Source of the DNA: an uncultured Sphingomonas sp.
GTDB taxonomy: Bacteria > Pseudomonadota > Alphaproteobacteria > Sphingomonadales > Sphingomonadaceae
Assembly (NCBI RefSeq): GCF_913062585.1
Contig: NZ_CAJXWX010000004.1
Span: 1 to 64,000 of the forward strand
Length of the DNA: 64,000 nt
Direction: 5' to 3'
The notes below the pieces were generated by a model. It was not told the DNA's origin, did not search any database, and saw nothing but the letters and a program-made list of their open reading frames with translations. This document shows positions 56,516-64,000 of this stretch, piece after piece. A program made the position numbers and the translations under genes. Position 1 is the stretch's first letter. Every line of letters begins with the position of its first letter.

Positions 56516-57439
56516 TTAGAAGCTGTAGACCACCGAGGCGCGGCCGGTCGTGTCCGTCGTCCGGCGGCCGATGGGCGGCTCGCTTTCATATTGGACATTG
56601 TAGGACAAGGCGGCGGACAAGGGTCCGAACAGCTTCGCGTTCAGCGCCGAATTGGTGCTGACGGTGCTGTTGAACCGCTGAAGATAGGCCGAGGCATTCT
56701 GGTTGAACGACAAAGCCGGGGTCAGCTTCCACACGAAGTTCAGATTGCCGCGCGCCGCCAGCGCGCTCTCCACGCGCGCATCGGTGAACTCGGTGTGCCG
56801 GAACGCTGGCCCCAGTTCGATGTCCAGCGTCATGCGCGGCTTGCGGATCGCGCTATAGCCTGCACCGGCCGAAGCCGAGAAACGGTTGAAATAACCGAGG
56901 AACTTGTCGCTTTCATACTGCGCCGCGCCATAGACATAGTTGTTGGCGCTGAGCTTGTAGTTCGGTTCGTAGGACGCGACATAATGTTCGCGGCTGGTGA
57001 CGTTGAAACTCTCCTGATAATCGCCCTGCAGGTGCAGCTTGTGCCGCCATTGCAGGCCCTCGCGCGTCAGGTCGATGACGCCGGTCAGGCCGATATTCTG
57101 GCTGTTGCCGGTGGTCGCGAACCCGCCCAGCTCGGCGCGGCCATGCCACAGGTCGAAAAAGGTCGCTTCGCGGATGGTCCGGCTGCGGCTGGCGGTCTTT
57201 TCGTCGCGCCAGACATCGGCCATCGCGTCGATCGCATCGGCGGCGTCGGGCACGGCGTTGCGGGCATATTTGACGACCGTCGTGATCTCGGTCTCGTTGC
57301 CGCTGGCGATCGCGGCCTCCAGCATCGCGCGAATCGGGGGCGGGATGCGCGCGGGATCGGGATCGTTCTGCTGGGCGGCGGGCGCGGTGTTGGCGAGCAG
57401 GCCCAGCGCCAGCGGGATCAGGAGCAACCGCGTCTTCAT
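56516..57439 (-). CDS. DUF481 domain-containing outer-membrane-like protein
   Basis: Signal peptide MKTRLLLIPLALGLLANTAPA; WHGRAELGGFATTGNSQNIGLTGVIDLTREGLQWRHKLHLQGDYQES. Confidence 0.85.
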   Translation of the reverse strand: MKTRLLLIPLALGLLANTAPAAQQNDPDPARIPPPIRAMLEAAIASGNETEITTVVKYARNAVPDAADAIDAMADVWRDEKTASRSRTIREATFFDLWHGRAELGGFATTGNSQNIGLTGVIDLTREGLQWRHKLHLQGDYQESFNVTSREHYVASYEPNYKLSANNYVYGAAQYESDKFLGYFNRFSASAGAGYSAIRKPRMTLDIELGPAFRHTEFTDARVESALAARGNLNFVWKLTPALSFNQNASAYLQRFNSTVSTNSALNAKLFGPLSAALSYNVQYESEPPIGRRTTDTTGRASVVYSF

Positions 57440-57450
57440 GACCCCCAGCC

Positions 57451-57972
57451 TTAGGCCCTGGCGTCGCCATGGGAAACCGCATGATCGCCATGCGGTGCGG
57501 CGAAATGCTCCGCGAAGACGACCAGCAGTTCCTCGTACAGCGCCTTTTTGAACGGCACGATCATCGCAGGCAGCGTCTCCGGCTCGGACCAGCGCCAGGC
57601 GCGGAATTCGGGATGCTCGGTGTCGATGCGGATGTCGCCATCCTCGCCCAGGAAGCGGTAGAGGAACCAGGCCTGACGCTGGCCGCGCCACTTGCCCTTC
57701 CATACCTTGCCGATCAAATCCTCGGGCAGGTCGTAGGTCAGCTCGCGCGGGGCGCGGGCGATCAGCTCTACCTTGTCGGCGGTGACGCCGGTTTCCTCGA
57801 ATAGTTCGCGCAGGCCCGCCGCATCGGCCTCCTCGCCCGGATCGATCCCGCCCTGCGGCAACTGCCAGGCCTCCAGCGTCGAATCGATCCGCTGGCCGAC
57901 AAAGACGCGGCCGTCGCGGTTCATCAGGATGACGCCCGCGCAGGGGCGATAGGGAAGGTCGGTCATCGTCAT
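57451..57972 (-). CDS. rppH: RNA pyrophosphohydrolase (Nudix)
   Basis: YRPCAGVILMNRDGRVFVGQRID, WQLPQGGIDPGEEADAAGLRELFEETGV (Nudix box). Confidence 0.93.
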   Translation of the reverse strand: MTMTDLPYRPCAGVILMNRDGRVFVGQRIDSTLEAWQLPQGGIDPGEEADAAGLRELFEETGVTADKVELIARAPRELTYDLPEDLIGKVWKGKWRGQRQAWFLYRFLGEDGDIRIDTEHPEFRAWRWSEPETLPAMIVPFKKALYEELLVVFAEHFAAPHGDHAVSHGDARA

Positions 57973-58943
57973 TGTCCCATCGGGCTTGCCGCTCCCGCCT
58001 CGGCGATCATGGCCTTCAACGCAAGCAGGAATGCGTCCAGGTCCGCCGCGCCGGAGGGGATCGCCTTGCGCAGTGTCGCAAAGCCATGGATCGTGCCGCG
58101 CGCCTCGCGGAACGTGACCGGGACGCCCGCGCGGGCAAGCGCGGCGGCATAGGCGCGGCCTTGATCGCGGATCGGATCGCACTCGGCGGTCATGATGACG
58201 GCGGGCGGCATGGCGTTCAGCTCGGCGCGCATGGGGGCGGCGCGGACGTCGCTCAGATCGGCGGCATAGCAGGCGACGAACCAGTCGAGCATCGCGCGGG
58301 TCAGGAAATGACCCTCGGCGAAATCGCGCAGCGACGGGTGCGCGCGTGCCATGTCGGCGGCCGGATAGAGCAGCGCCTGCGCGATCACCGGCACCGCGGC
58401 GGGCCGCTCGCGCAAGGTCAGCGCGGTGACGGTGGCGAGCGTTCCCCCCGCGCTGTCGCCCGCCACGATCAGCGCGGTGGTACCCGGCTGTCCGGCCAGC
58501 CAGCGCGCCGCCGCTTCGCAGTCCTCGGGCGCGGCGGGCCAGGGGTGCTCCGGGGCCAGCCTATAGTCGATCGACACCACGGGCAGGTCGAGCGACCGCG
58601 CCATCTCGGCGGCGAGCGGGGCATGGGTGTCGATGTCGCCGATCACGAAACCGCCGCCGTGGAAGAACAGCACGACCGGTCCCGGTGCGCGTTCCGCGCG
58701 CGGGTCGAACAGCCGGGCGGCGATCGCGCCCGCCGGCCCGTTGATGGTGAAGTTCCGGTCGGTGCCCAGCGGCCCGATCGGCGGATCGGTCAGGTCGCGG
58801 GCGGCACGCATCATCGCGCGGGCCGCCTGGGGCCCCAGTTCCTGCTGGGGCGGTCCTGGCAGGCGGTTATAATAGCCGAGGAAGCGGGCGACATCGGCGC
58901 GCAACTCGGGCAGCGGGGCCGGGGCCCTCCTATCGCGGGTCAT
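57969..58943 (-). CDS. alpha/beta hydrolase (HSL/esterase family)
   Basis: VLFFHGGGFVIGDIDTH, IVAGDSAGGTLATVTAL, GTIHGFATL. Confidence 0.92.
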   Translation of the reverse strand: MTRDRRAPAPLPELRADVARFLGYYNRLPGPPQQELGPQAARAMMRAARDLTDPPIGPLGTDRNFTINGPAGAIAARLFDPRAERAPGPVVLFFHGGGFVIGDIDTHAPLAAEMARSLDLPVVSIDYRLAPEHPWPAAPEDCEAAARWLAGQPGTTALIVAGDSAGGTLATVTALTLRERPAAVPVIAQALLYPAADMARAHPSLRDFAEGHFLTRAMLDWFVACYAADLSDVRAAPMRAELNAMPPAVIMTAECDPIRDQGRAYAAALARAGVPVTFREARGTIHGFATLRKAIPSGAADLDAFLLALKAMIAEAGAASPMGQ

Positions 58944-58962
58944 GGCTTCCTAACTAGGGCGC

Positions 58963-59901
58963 ATGATCCATGTCGTCCATCACCCCGCCTATGTCACCGA
59001 GGCCCCGGCGCGCTCCACCTATCGCTGGGGAAAGAACGGTGCGATCCGCGATCTGCTGCGGGCGCGGGGCGATGCGGTCACATGGACCGAGCCCGAGCTG
59101 ATCCCGCGCGGATGGCTGGAGGCGGTGCACGATCCGGACTATGTCGCCGAGGTTCTGGAGGCGCGGGTGCCGCCGGAAAAGACGCGGCGGACGGGCTTTC
59201 CGATTACCGAACAGGTGGCCTATCGCGCGCAGGCGGTGCCGGGGGGTACCTGGACCGCGGCGATGCTGGCCCTGGACCATGGCTTTGCAGCCAACACGGC
59301 CGGGGGCAGCCATCATGCGCTCGCCAATACCGGCGCGGGTTACTGCGTGTTCAACGACCTGGCGGTGACCGCCGTGCGGCTGGTGGAGCAGGGCACGGTG
59401 GCGCGGGTCGCGATCGTCGATTGCGACGTCCATCAGGGCGACGGCACGGCCGCGCTGACCGCCGGGCGCAGCGATATCGTCACCTATTCGATCCATGCCG
59501 AGAAGAATTTCCCGGCACGCAAGGCACGCTCGACATTGGACGTGGGCTTGCCGGACGGGGTGGATGACGAGGGCTATGTCGCCCAGTTGAAAGCGACGCT
59601 GGTGCCCTTCCTCGACGATCATCGGCCCGACATGATCCTGTATCAGGCGGGAGTCGATCCGTTCGTCGAGGATCGGCTGGGGCGGCTGTCCCTGACACAG
59701 GAAGGGCTGATCGCTCGTGAAAATCTGATAGCCGATATCGCGCTGGCAAGGGGGCTGCCGCTCGCGAGTACGGTCGGCGGCGGCTATGGCGATGACGTCA
59801 TGGCGATCGCCGAGCGGCATGTGACCGCGATCCTGACCCTGGGCAAACGATTGAGTGAGCGGGAACCGGCCGGGGGGAACCAGAACATGATCGAAACGTA
59901 G
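58963..59901 (+). CDS. histone deacetylase family protein
   Basis: GGSHHALANTGAGYCVFNDLAV, VAIVDCDVHQGDGTAAL, QAGVDPFVEDRLGRLSLTQEGL. Confidence 0.94.
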   Translation: MIHVVHHPAYVTEAPARSTYRWGKNGAIRDLLRARGDAVTWTEPELIPRGWLEAVHDPDYVAEVLEARVPPEKTRRTGFPITEQVAYRAQAVPGGTWTAAMLALDHGFAANTAGGSHHALANTGAGYCVFNDLAVTAVRLVEQGTVARVAIVDCDVHQGDGTAALTAGRSDIVTYSIHAEKNFPARKARSTLDVGLPDGVDDEGYVAQLKATLVPFLDDHRPDMILYQAGVDPFVEDRLGRLSLTQEGLIARENLIADIALARGLPLASTVGGGYGDDVMAIAERHVTAILTLGKRLSEREPAGGNQNMIET

Positions 59902-59908
59902 CGCGTGC

Positions 59909-61276
59909 ATGACTTCCCCGCACATCGTCTGGTTTCGCCAGGATCTTCGCCTTCATGACCAACCCGCGCTTCTGGCAGCCGCGCAGGCAGGGGCGGTCAT
60001 CCCGCTCTACATCCTGGACGACGAGACACCGGGCGACTGGCGGATGGGCGCGGCGCAGCGTTGGTGGCTGCATCACAGCCTGACGTCGCTGGGCAACGAC
60101 CTGACGGATCAAGGCAGCCGCCTGATCCTGCGGCGCGGCAAGGCCGTCGATGTCTTGCGGGCCATGATGGAGGAGACGGGGGCGGAGACGATCCACGCGA
60201 TCCGGCATTACGAACCCTGGTGGCGCTTGGCCGAGCAGGAATTGGGCGATCGCCTGTGTCTCCACGACGGCAATCACCTCGCCCGTCCGGAGCTGGTGAC
60301 GACGGGAAGCGGCAGTCAGTTCCGCATCTATTCCGCCTTTTGGAAGGGGTTGCAGGGCCACATGCCGCCCGAGCATCCGCTAGACCCGCCGGGCAAGCTG
60401 TCCGCGCCCGCCCAGTGGCCGGAGAGCGAAACACTGGCCGACTGGGCGCTGCTGCCGACCAAGCCCGACTGGTCAACGGGCTTTGCGAAGGACTGGACGC
60501 CCGGCGAAACGGCGGCGCGGGAGCGGATGGCGGATTTCGGCGACAAGGCGGTGGCCTATGACACGGCGCGCAATATGCCGTCGGAGGAAGGCAGCTCGCG
60601 CCTGTCGCCCCATCTCCACTTCGGCGAGGTCTCGGTCCGGGCCGTGTGGTACTCGCTGAACCGGCGCGGCGATACCGAGACGTTCCGCAAGGAGCTGGCG
60701 TGGCGCGACTTCACGTCCGGGGTGGTGATGGCGATGCCGGACTATGCGGATCGCAACGGCCGGGAGGCCTTCGATACGATGCCGTGGCGAACGGGTGCCG
60801 AGGCGAAGGCGGACCTGAAGGCATGGCAGACGGGCCGCACCGGTTATCCGATCGTGGATGCGGGGATGCGCCAGCTATGGGCGACGGGCTGGATGCACAA
60901 CCGCGTGCGGATGATCGCGGCGTCCTTCCTGATCAAGCATCTGCTGATCGACTGGCGCGAGGGCGAGCGCTGGTTCTGGGACTGTCTGGTCGATGCCGAT
61001 TACGGGAATAATGCGGTCAACTGGCAATGGGTCGCGGGGACCGGCATCGATTCGAACATGTTCGGGCGGATCATGGCACCGCTCAGCCAGTCGGAGAAGT
61101 TCGACGCGGGCGACTATATCCGGGAATGGGTGCCGGAGTTGAAGGATCTGTCGGACGCGGCGATCCATGATCCGGAGGAGGCCGGACGTCGACCCGAGGG
61201 TTATCCGGCCAACATCATCGGGCACCGCGAGGGGCGGGAGCGGGCGCTGGCGGCGGCGAAGCGGATACGGGGATAG
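59909..61276 (+). CDS. phrB: deoxyribodipyrimidine photolyase
   Basis: HIVWFRQDLRLHDQPALLAA; LSPHLHFGEVSVRAVWYSL; WQTGRTGYPIVDAGMRQLWATGWMHNRVRMIAASFLIKHLLIDWREGERWFWDCLVDADYGNNAVNWQWVAG. Confidence 0.97.
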   Translation: MTSPHIVWFRQDLRLHDQPALLAAAQAGAVIPLYILDDETPGDWRMGAAQRWWLHHSLTSLGNDLTDQGSRLILRRGKAVDVLRAMMEETGAETIHAIRHYEPWWRLAEQELGDRLCLHDGNHLARPELVTTGSGSQFRIYSAFWKGLQGHMPPEHPLDPPGKLSAPAQWPESETLADWALLPTKPDWSTGFAKDWTPGETAARERMADFGDKAVAYDTARNMPSEEGSSRLSPHLHFGEVSVRAVWYSLNRRGDTETFRKELAWRDFTSGVVMAMPDYADRNGREAFDTMPWRTGAEAKADLKAWQTGRTGYPIVDAGMRQLWATGWMHNRVRMIAASFLIKHLLIDWREGERWFWDCLVDADYGNNAVNWQWVAGTGIDSNMFGRIMAPLSQSEKFDAGDYIREWVPELKDLSDAAIHDPEEAGRRPEGYPANIIGHREGRERALAAAKRIRG

Positions 61277-61285
61277 GGCTTCCCT

Positions 61286-61358
61286 TGGCCTTCGACTTCG
61301 CTCAGGCTGAACGGGTTTCAGAAAAACCTCCGTTCAGCCTGAGCGAAGTCGAAGGCCA
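61286..61358. repeat. REP-like palindromic element, copy 4
   Basis: 29-bp perfect arms 61286-61314 and 61330-61358, 15-nt loop. Confidence 0.92.
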
Positions 61359-61368
61359 CGCGAAAACC

Positions 61369-61509
61369 TCACCGCTTCTTCCGACACGCATCCGAACAGT
61401 AAACGACCTGCTCCCAATCCCGCGCCCATTTCTTGCGCCAGGTGAAGGGCCGCCCGCAGGCCGGGCAGGTCTTGCTCGGCAGATCCCGCTTGGCGACCCC
61501 GTTAGGCAT
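61369..61509 (-). CDS. DUF2256 domain-containing small Cys-rich protein
   Basis: [50 protein letters not shown] overlap with aroB stop. Confidence 0.9.
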   Translation of the reverse strand: MPNGVAKRDLPSKTCPACGRPFTWRKKWARDWEQVVYCSDACRKKR

Positions 61510-62609
61510 CAGCGCGGTTCCGCATCCAGGAAGGTCGTGACGTCGGCCAGGTCGACCGTCTTGTCGAGATAGGTCCGGCCGATCCCGCGGGCGAGCAGGA
61601 AGGGCAGGGTGCCCGCCGCCATCTTCTTGTCGTGCTTCATATGCTCGACCAACGTCGAAGACGGCGCATGAATCCTGGCGGCGGCCAGGCCATCGGGCAG
61701 ACCGACCGCACGCAGATGCGCGGCGACCCGTTCGGCCTCCTGTCCTTCGCAAAGCCCCATCCGCACCGAATAGCGGAAGGCGAGCGCGCAGCCCGCCGCG
61801 ACGCCTTCGCCATGGAGCAACCGGTCGGAGAAACCGGCCTCGGCCTCCAGCGCGTGGCCGAACGTATGGCCGAGGTTCAGCAGCGCGCGGATACCGTTGG
61901 TCTCATGCTCGTCCGCCGCGACGATCCGCGCCTTGGCCGCGACCGAATGGGCGATGGCATAGACCCGCGCTTGCGGATCGCCCGCCAGCAGGGCAGCGGC
62001 ATTGCCCTCGCACCATTCGAAAAAGGCGAAGTCGTCGATCAGGCCGTATTTGACGACCTCGGCATAACCGGCGCGCACCTGGCGCGCGGGCAGCGTGTCG
62101 AGCACGTCGGGGTCGATCAGGACCATGGCGGGCTGGTGGAACGCGCCGATCAGGTTCTTGCCCGCCGAGGTATTGATCGCAGTCTTGCCGCCCACCGACG
62201 AATCGACTTGCGACAACAGCGTTGTCGGGATCTGCACGAAGCGACAGCCGCGCTTTACGATCGAACAGGCGAAACCGACCAGATCGCCGATCACCCCGCC
62301 GCCCAGCGCGATGACATGGTCCGCCCGCTCGATCCCCAGTTCGAGCAGCCGGTCGCAGACATGCTCCAGCATCGACCAGCTCTTGGTCTTCTCGCCTGGC
62401 GGCAGGATGATCGCCTCACTCTCGACACCCGCCGCGCGCAGGGACGCCTGAAGCACGTCCAGATGCGGCCGGACATGCTCGTCGGTCACGATCGCCATGC
62501 GCCGCCCGCGTGACAGCGGCGCCAGGAACTCGGCGGCGCGGGGCAGCAACCCGCCTTCGATATGGATGGGATAGCTGCGGTCGCCCAGCGACACGGTGAC
62601 GGTCTTCAT
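61509..62609 (-). CDS. aroB: 3-dehydroquinate synthase
   Basis: [74 protein letters not shown]. Confidence 0.97.
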   Translation of the reverse strand: MKTVTVSLGDRSYPIHIEGGLLPRAAEFLAPLSRGRRMAIVTDEHVRPHLDVLQASLRAAGVESEAIILPPGEKTKSWSMLEHVCDRLLELGIERADHVIALGGGVIGDLVGFACSIVKRGCRFVQIPTTLLSQVDSSVGGKTAINTSAGKNLIGAFHQPAMVLIDPDVLDTLPARQVRAGYAEVVKYGLIDDFAFFEWCEGNAAALLAGDPQARVYAIAHSVAAKARIVAADEHETNGIRALLNLGHTFGHALEAEAGFSDRLLHGEGVAAGCALAFRYSVRMGLCEGQEAERVAAHLRAVGLPDGLAAARIHAPSSTLVEHMKHDKKMAAGTLPFLLARGIGRTYLDKTVDLADVTTFLDAEPR

Positions 62610-63148
62610 CGTCCGATGGCTTTCAATATGGCATTGACGGTGGCCTCGTGCGGCCCCCGCTTGCTGGAGACATGGATGGGCGCGAGCGCATAGATGGGAT
62701 TGCGCTTTTCCGAGAGTTCGCGAAGCACCTTCAGCGGGTCCTTGCCGCGCAGCAGTGGCCTGGTGTCGCGCCGCCGGACGCGCTCGGCGAGCACCTCGGG
62801 ACTGGCGTTCAGCCAGATGGCGGTCGCCTGTTCCAGGATCAGGGCGCGCGTGTCGTCGTTGATGAAGGCGCCGCCGCCGGTTGCGATCACCTTGGGCCGT
62901 CCATCGACCAGCCGGGCGATCACCCGGCGTTCGCCGTCGCGGAAATAGGGTTCGCCGAACTGCGCGAAAATCTCGGTCACGCTCATGCCGGCGGCTTCCT
63001 CGATCGCGGTGTCGGCATCGACGAAGGGCACGCGCAACCGATTCGCCAGGCGGCGGCCCACGGTCGACTTGCCCACGCCCATCAGGCCGACGAGCACGAT
63101 GGGCGACCCGTTCCAGCTTGCATCTATAGGGTTGTGGCTTTGCAACAT
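62606..63148 (-). CDS. aroK: shikimate kinase
   Basis: IVLVGLMGVGKSTVGRRLANRLRVPFVDADTAIEEAAGMSVTEIFAQFGEPYFRDGERRVI; GGGAFIND. Confidence 0.96.
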   Translation of the reverse strand: MLQSHNPIDASWNGSPIVLVGLMGVGKSTVGRRLANRLRVPFVDADTAIEEAAGMSVTEIFAQFGEPYFRDGERRVIARLVDGRPKVIATGGGAFINDDTRALILEQATAIWLNASPEVLAERVRRRDTRPLLRGKDPLKVLRELSEKRNPIYALAPIHVSSKRGPHEATVNAILKAIGR

Positions 63149-63229
63149 TGCACTCTGCGCTATACAGCGGGCGCGCGCCCGGCAACACCGGCCGGGCTTT
63201 CACGGGTCCATTATAAGGTTTTGCGTTTC

Positions 63230-63364
63230 ATGTCCCGTATGGTCGTCACGCTCATCGTCCTTCTCGTCATCGTCGTCGGGGGCCTGTTCCTGCTTTCGGG
63301 GCGGGCGACCGAACGGCCGACCACCCAGGTCGAAAAGGCGGTCTCGCTTGGCAACCTGCAATAA
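63230..63364 (+). CDS. small single-TM hypothetical protein
   Basis: MSRMVVTLIVLLVIVVGGLFLLSGRATERPTTQVEKAVSLGNLQ. Confidence 0.65.
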   Translation: MSRMVVTLIVLLVIVVGGLFLLSGRATERPTTQVEKAVSLGNLQ

Positions 63365-64000
63365 GCGGAACGCCGCTTTTCGCCACCTGCCCCGGGCCGT
63401 CGCCTTACTGATGGTCGGGGCCGCCGCGATTGCCGCGGCGCAGGATCGGCCCGAATCGCTGCTTCCCCCCGGCTTCGGCCAGCCCGCCGCCCCGGCCAGC
63501 CCGCGCAGCACCCCGCGCGCCGCGGCGACGCCTGTCCGCACGACACCGGGCGCGGTCGCGACGCCCGCTGCCGTACCGACGCCCACCGCCGCGCCCGCCG
63601 ATCCGGTCGGTGCGCTGATCGAATCGCTGTCCACGCCGACGCCGTCGCCGACCCCGTCGCCCAGTCCGACGATGGATGCCCGGATGCTGGCCGATTACGA
63701 ACTGCCGGCCTCCGCCCGGCGTTCGCTGGCGCTGGTCGGCCCGGCGGGGCCGGGCGAAGGCGCGCTAGACCAGAATGCTTTTGTCGGGGTCGATGGCCGC
63801 GTCGCGGAGACCCTGATGCGGCGGCTGTCCGCGCCCCTCCCGTCGCGCTGGACCTCGATCCTGCTCCGCCGGACGCTGGCTGCGCGGATGACGACGCCGC
63901 GGGGCGTGAACGGCGCGGATTTCGCCGCCGAGCGGGCCTGGCTGCTGCTGCGCATGGGCGAGGCGCAGGTCGCGCGTGCGGTCGTCCAGTCGGTCGACAC
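63348..64000 (+). CDS. hypothetical Pro/Thr-rich exported protein, 3' end outside window
   Basis: Continuous open frame from TTG 63348 (or ATG 63411) to the window end: LLMVGAAAIAAAQDRPESLLPPGFGQPAAPASPRSTPRAAATPVRTTPG...TPTPSPTPSPSPTMDARMLADYELPASARRSLALVG...; not listed in the supplied + strand track, probably because it does not close. Confidence 0.65.
   Translation, partial: MATCNKRNAAFRHLPRAVALLMVGAAAIAAAQDRPESLLPPGFGQPAAPASPRSTPRAAATPVRTTPGAVATPAAVPTPTAAPADPVGALIESLSTPTPSPTPSPSPTMDARMLADYELPASARRSLALVGPAGPGEGALDQNAFVGVDGRVAETLMRRLSAPLPSRWTSILLRRTLAARMTTPRGVNGADFAAERAWLLLRMGEAQVARAVVQSVD

Noticed and set aside
1-64000. Search for CRISPR arrays, prophage, transposases, secondary-metabolite clusters or anti-phage systems
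   Set aside because: No direct-repeat array and no recognisable integrase, transposase, phage structural, NRPS/PKS or defence proteins in the ORF set; the halogenase-like protein is in a glycan locus rather than a biosynthetic cluster.

Overview
This 64-kb, high-GC window looks chromosomal and sphingomonad-like (Alphaproteobacteria), judged from gene content and protein style. It starts inside a tRNA-Arg(ACG). I see no prophage, IS element or CRISPR array. Main blocks: (i) an ECF sigma / anti-sigma pair divergent from an S8 subtilase and a secreted Gly/Ala-rich protein; (ii) aldo/keto reductase, mfd, SDR, GH16 and mgtE; (iii) an autotransporter and a FecI/FecR/TonB-receptor unit; (iv) a ~23-kb xylan/glucuronoxylan utilisation locus (SGNH esterase, GH115, cupin, SapC, TonB receptor, tryptophan-halogenase-like protein, two GH43, GH10, a frameshifted GH27, a GH3 remnant, CE1-like esterase, GH43, xylB, xylA); (v) a probable general-stress operon; (vi) sulfate assimilation (cysD, cysNC, cysQ), partial arginine-succinylation genes, rppH, photolyase, aroB and aroK. 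The observations I rate highest are: a near-symmetric bidirectional ECF promoter whose -35/-10 pattern recurs upstream of the Gly/Ala-rich gene; a recurrent LacI/XylR-like palindrome in all four divergent promoter regions of the xylan locus; a short uORF plus a perfect 11-bp hairpin in the mgtE leader; two decaying glycosidase genes in the xylan locus; and four copies of a long palindromic REP-like repeat. All calls come from reading the sequence and the supplied ORF track; no database search was run.
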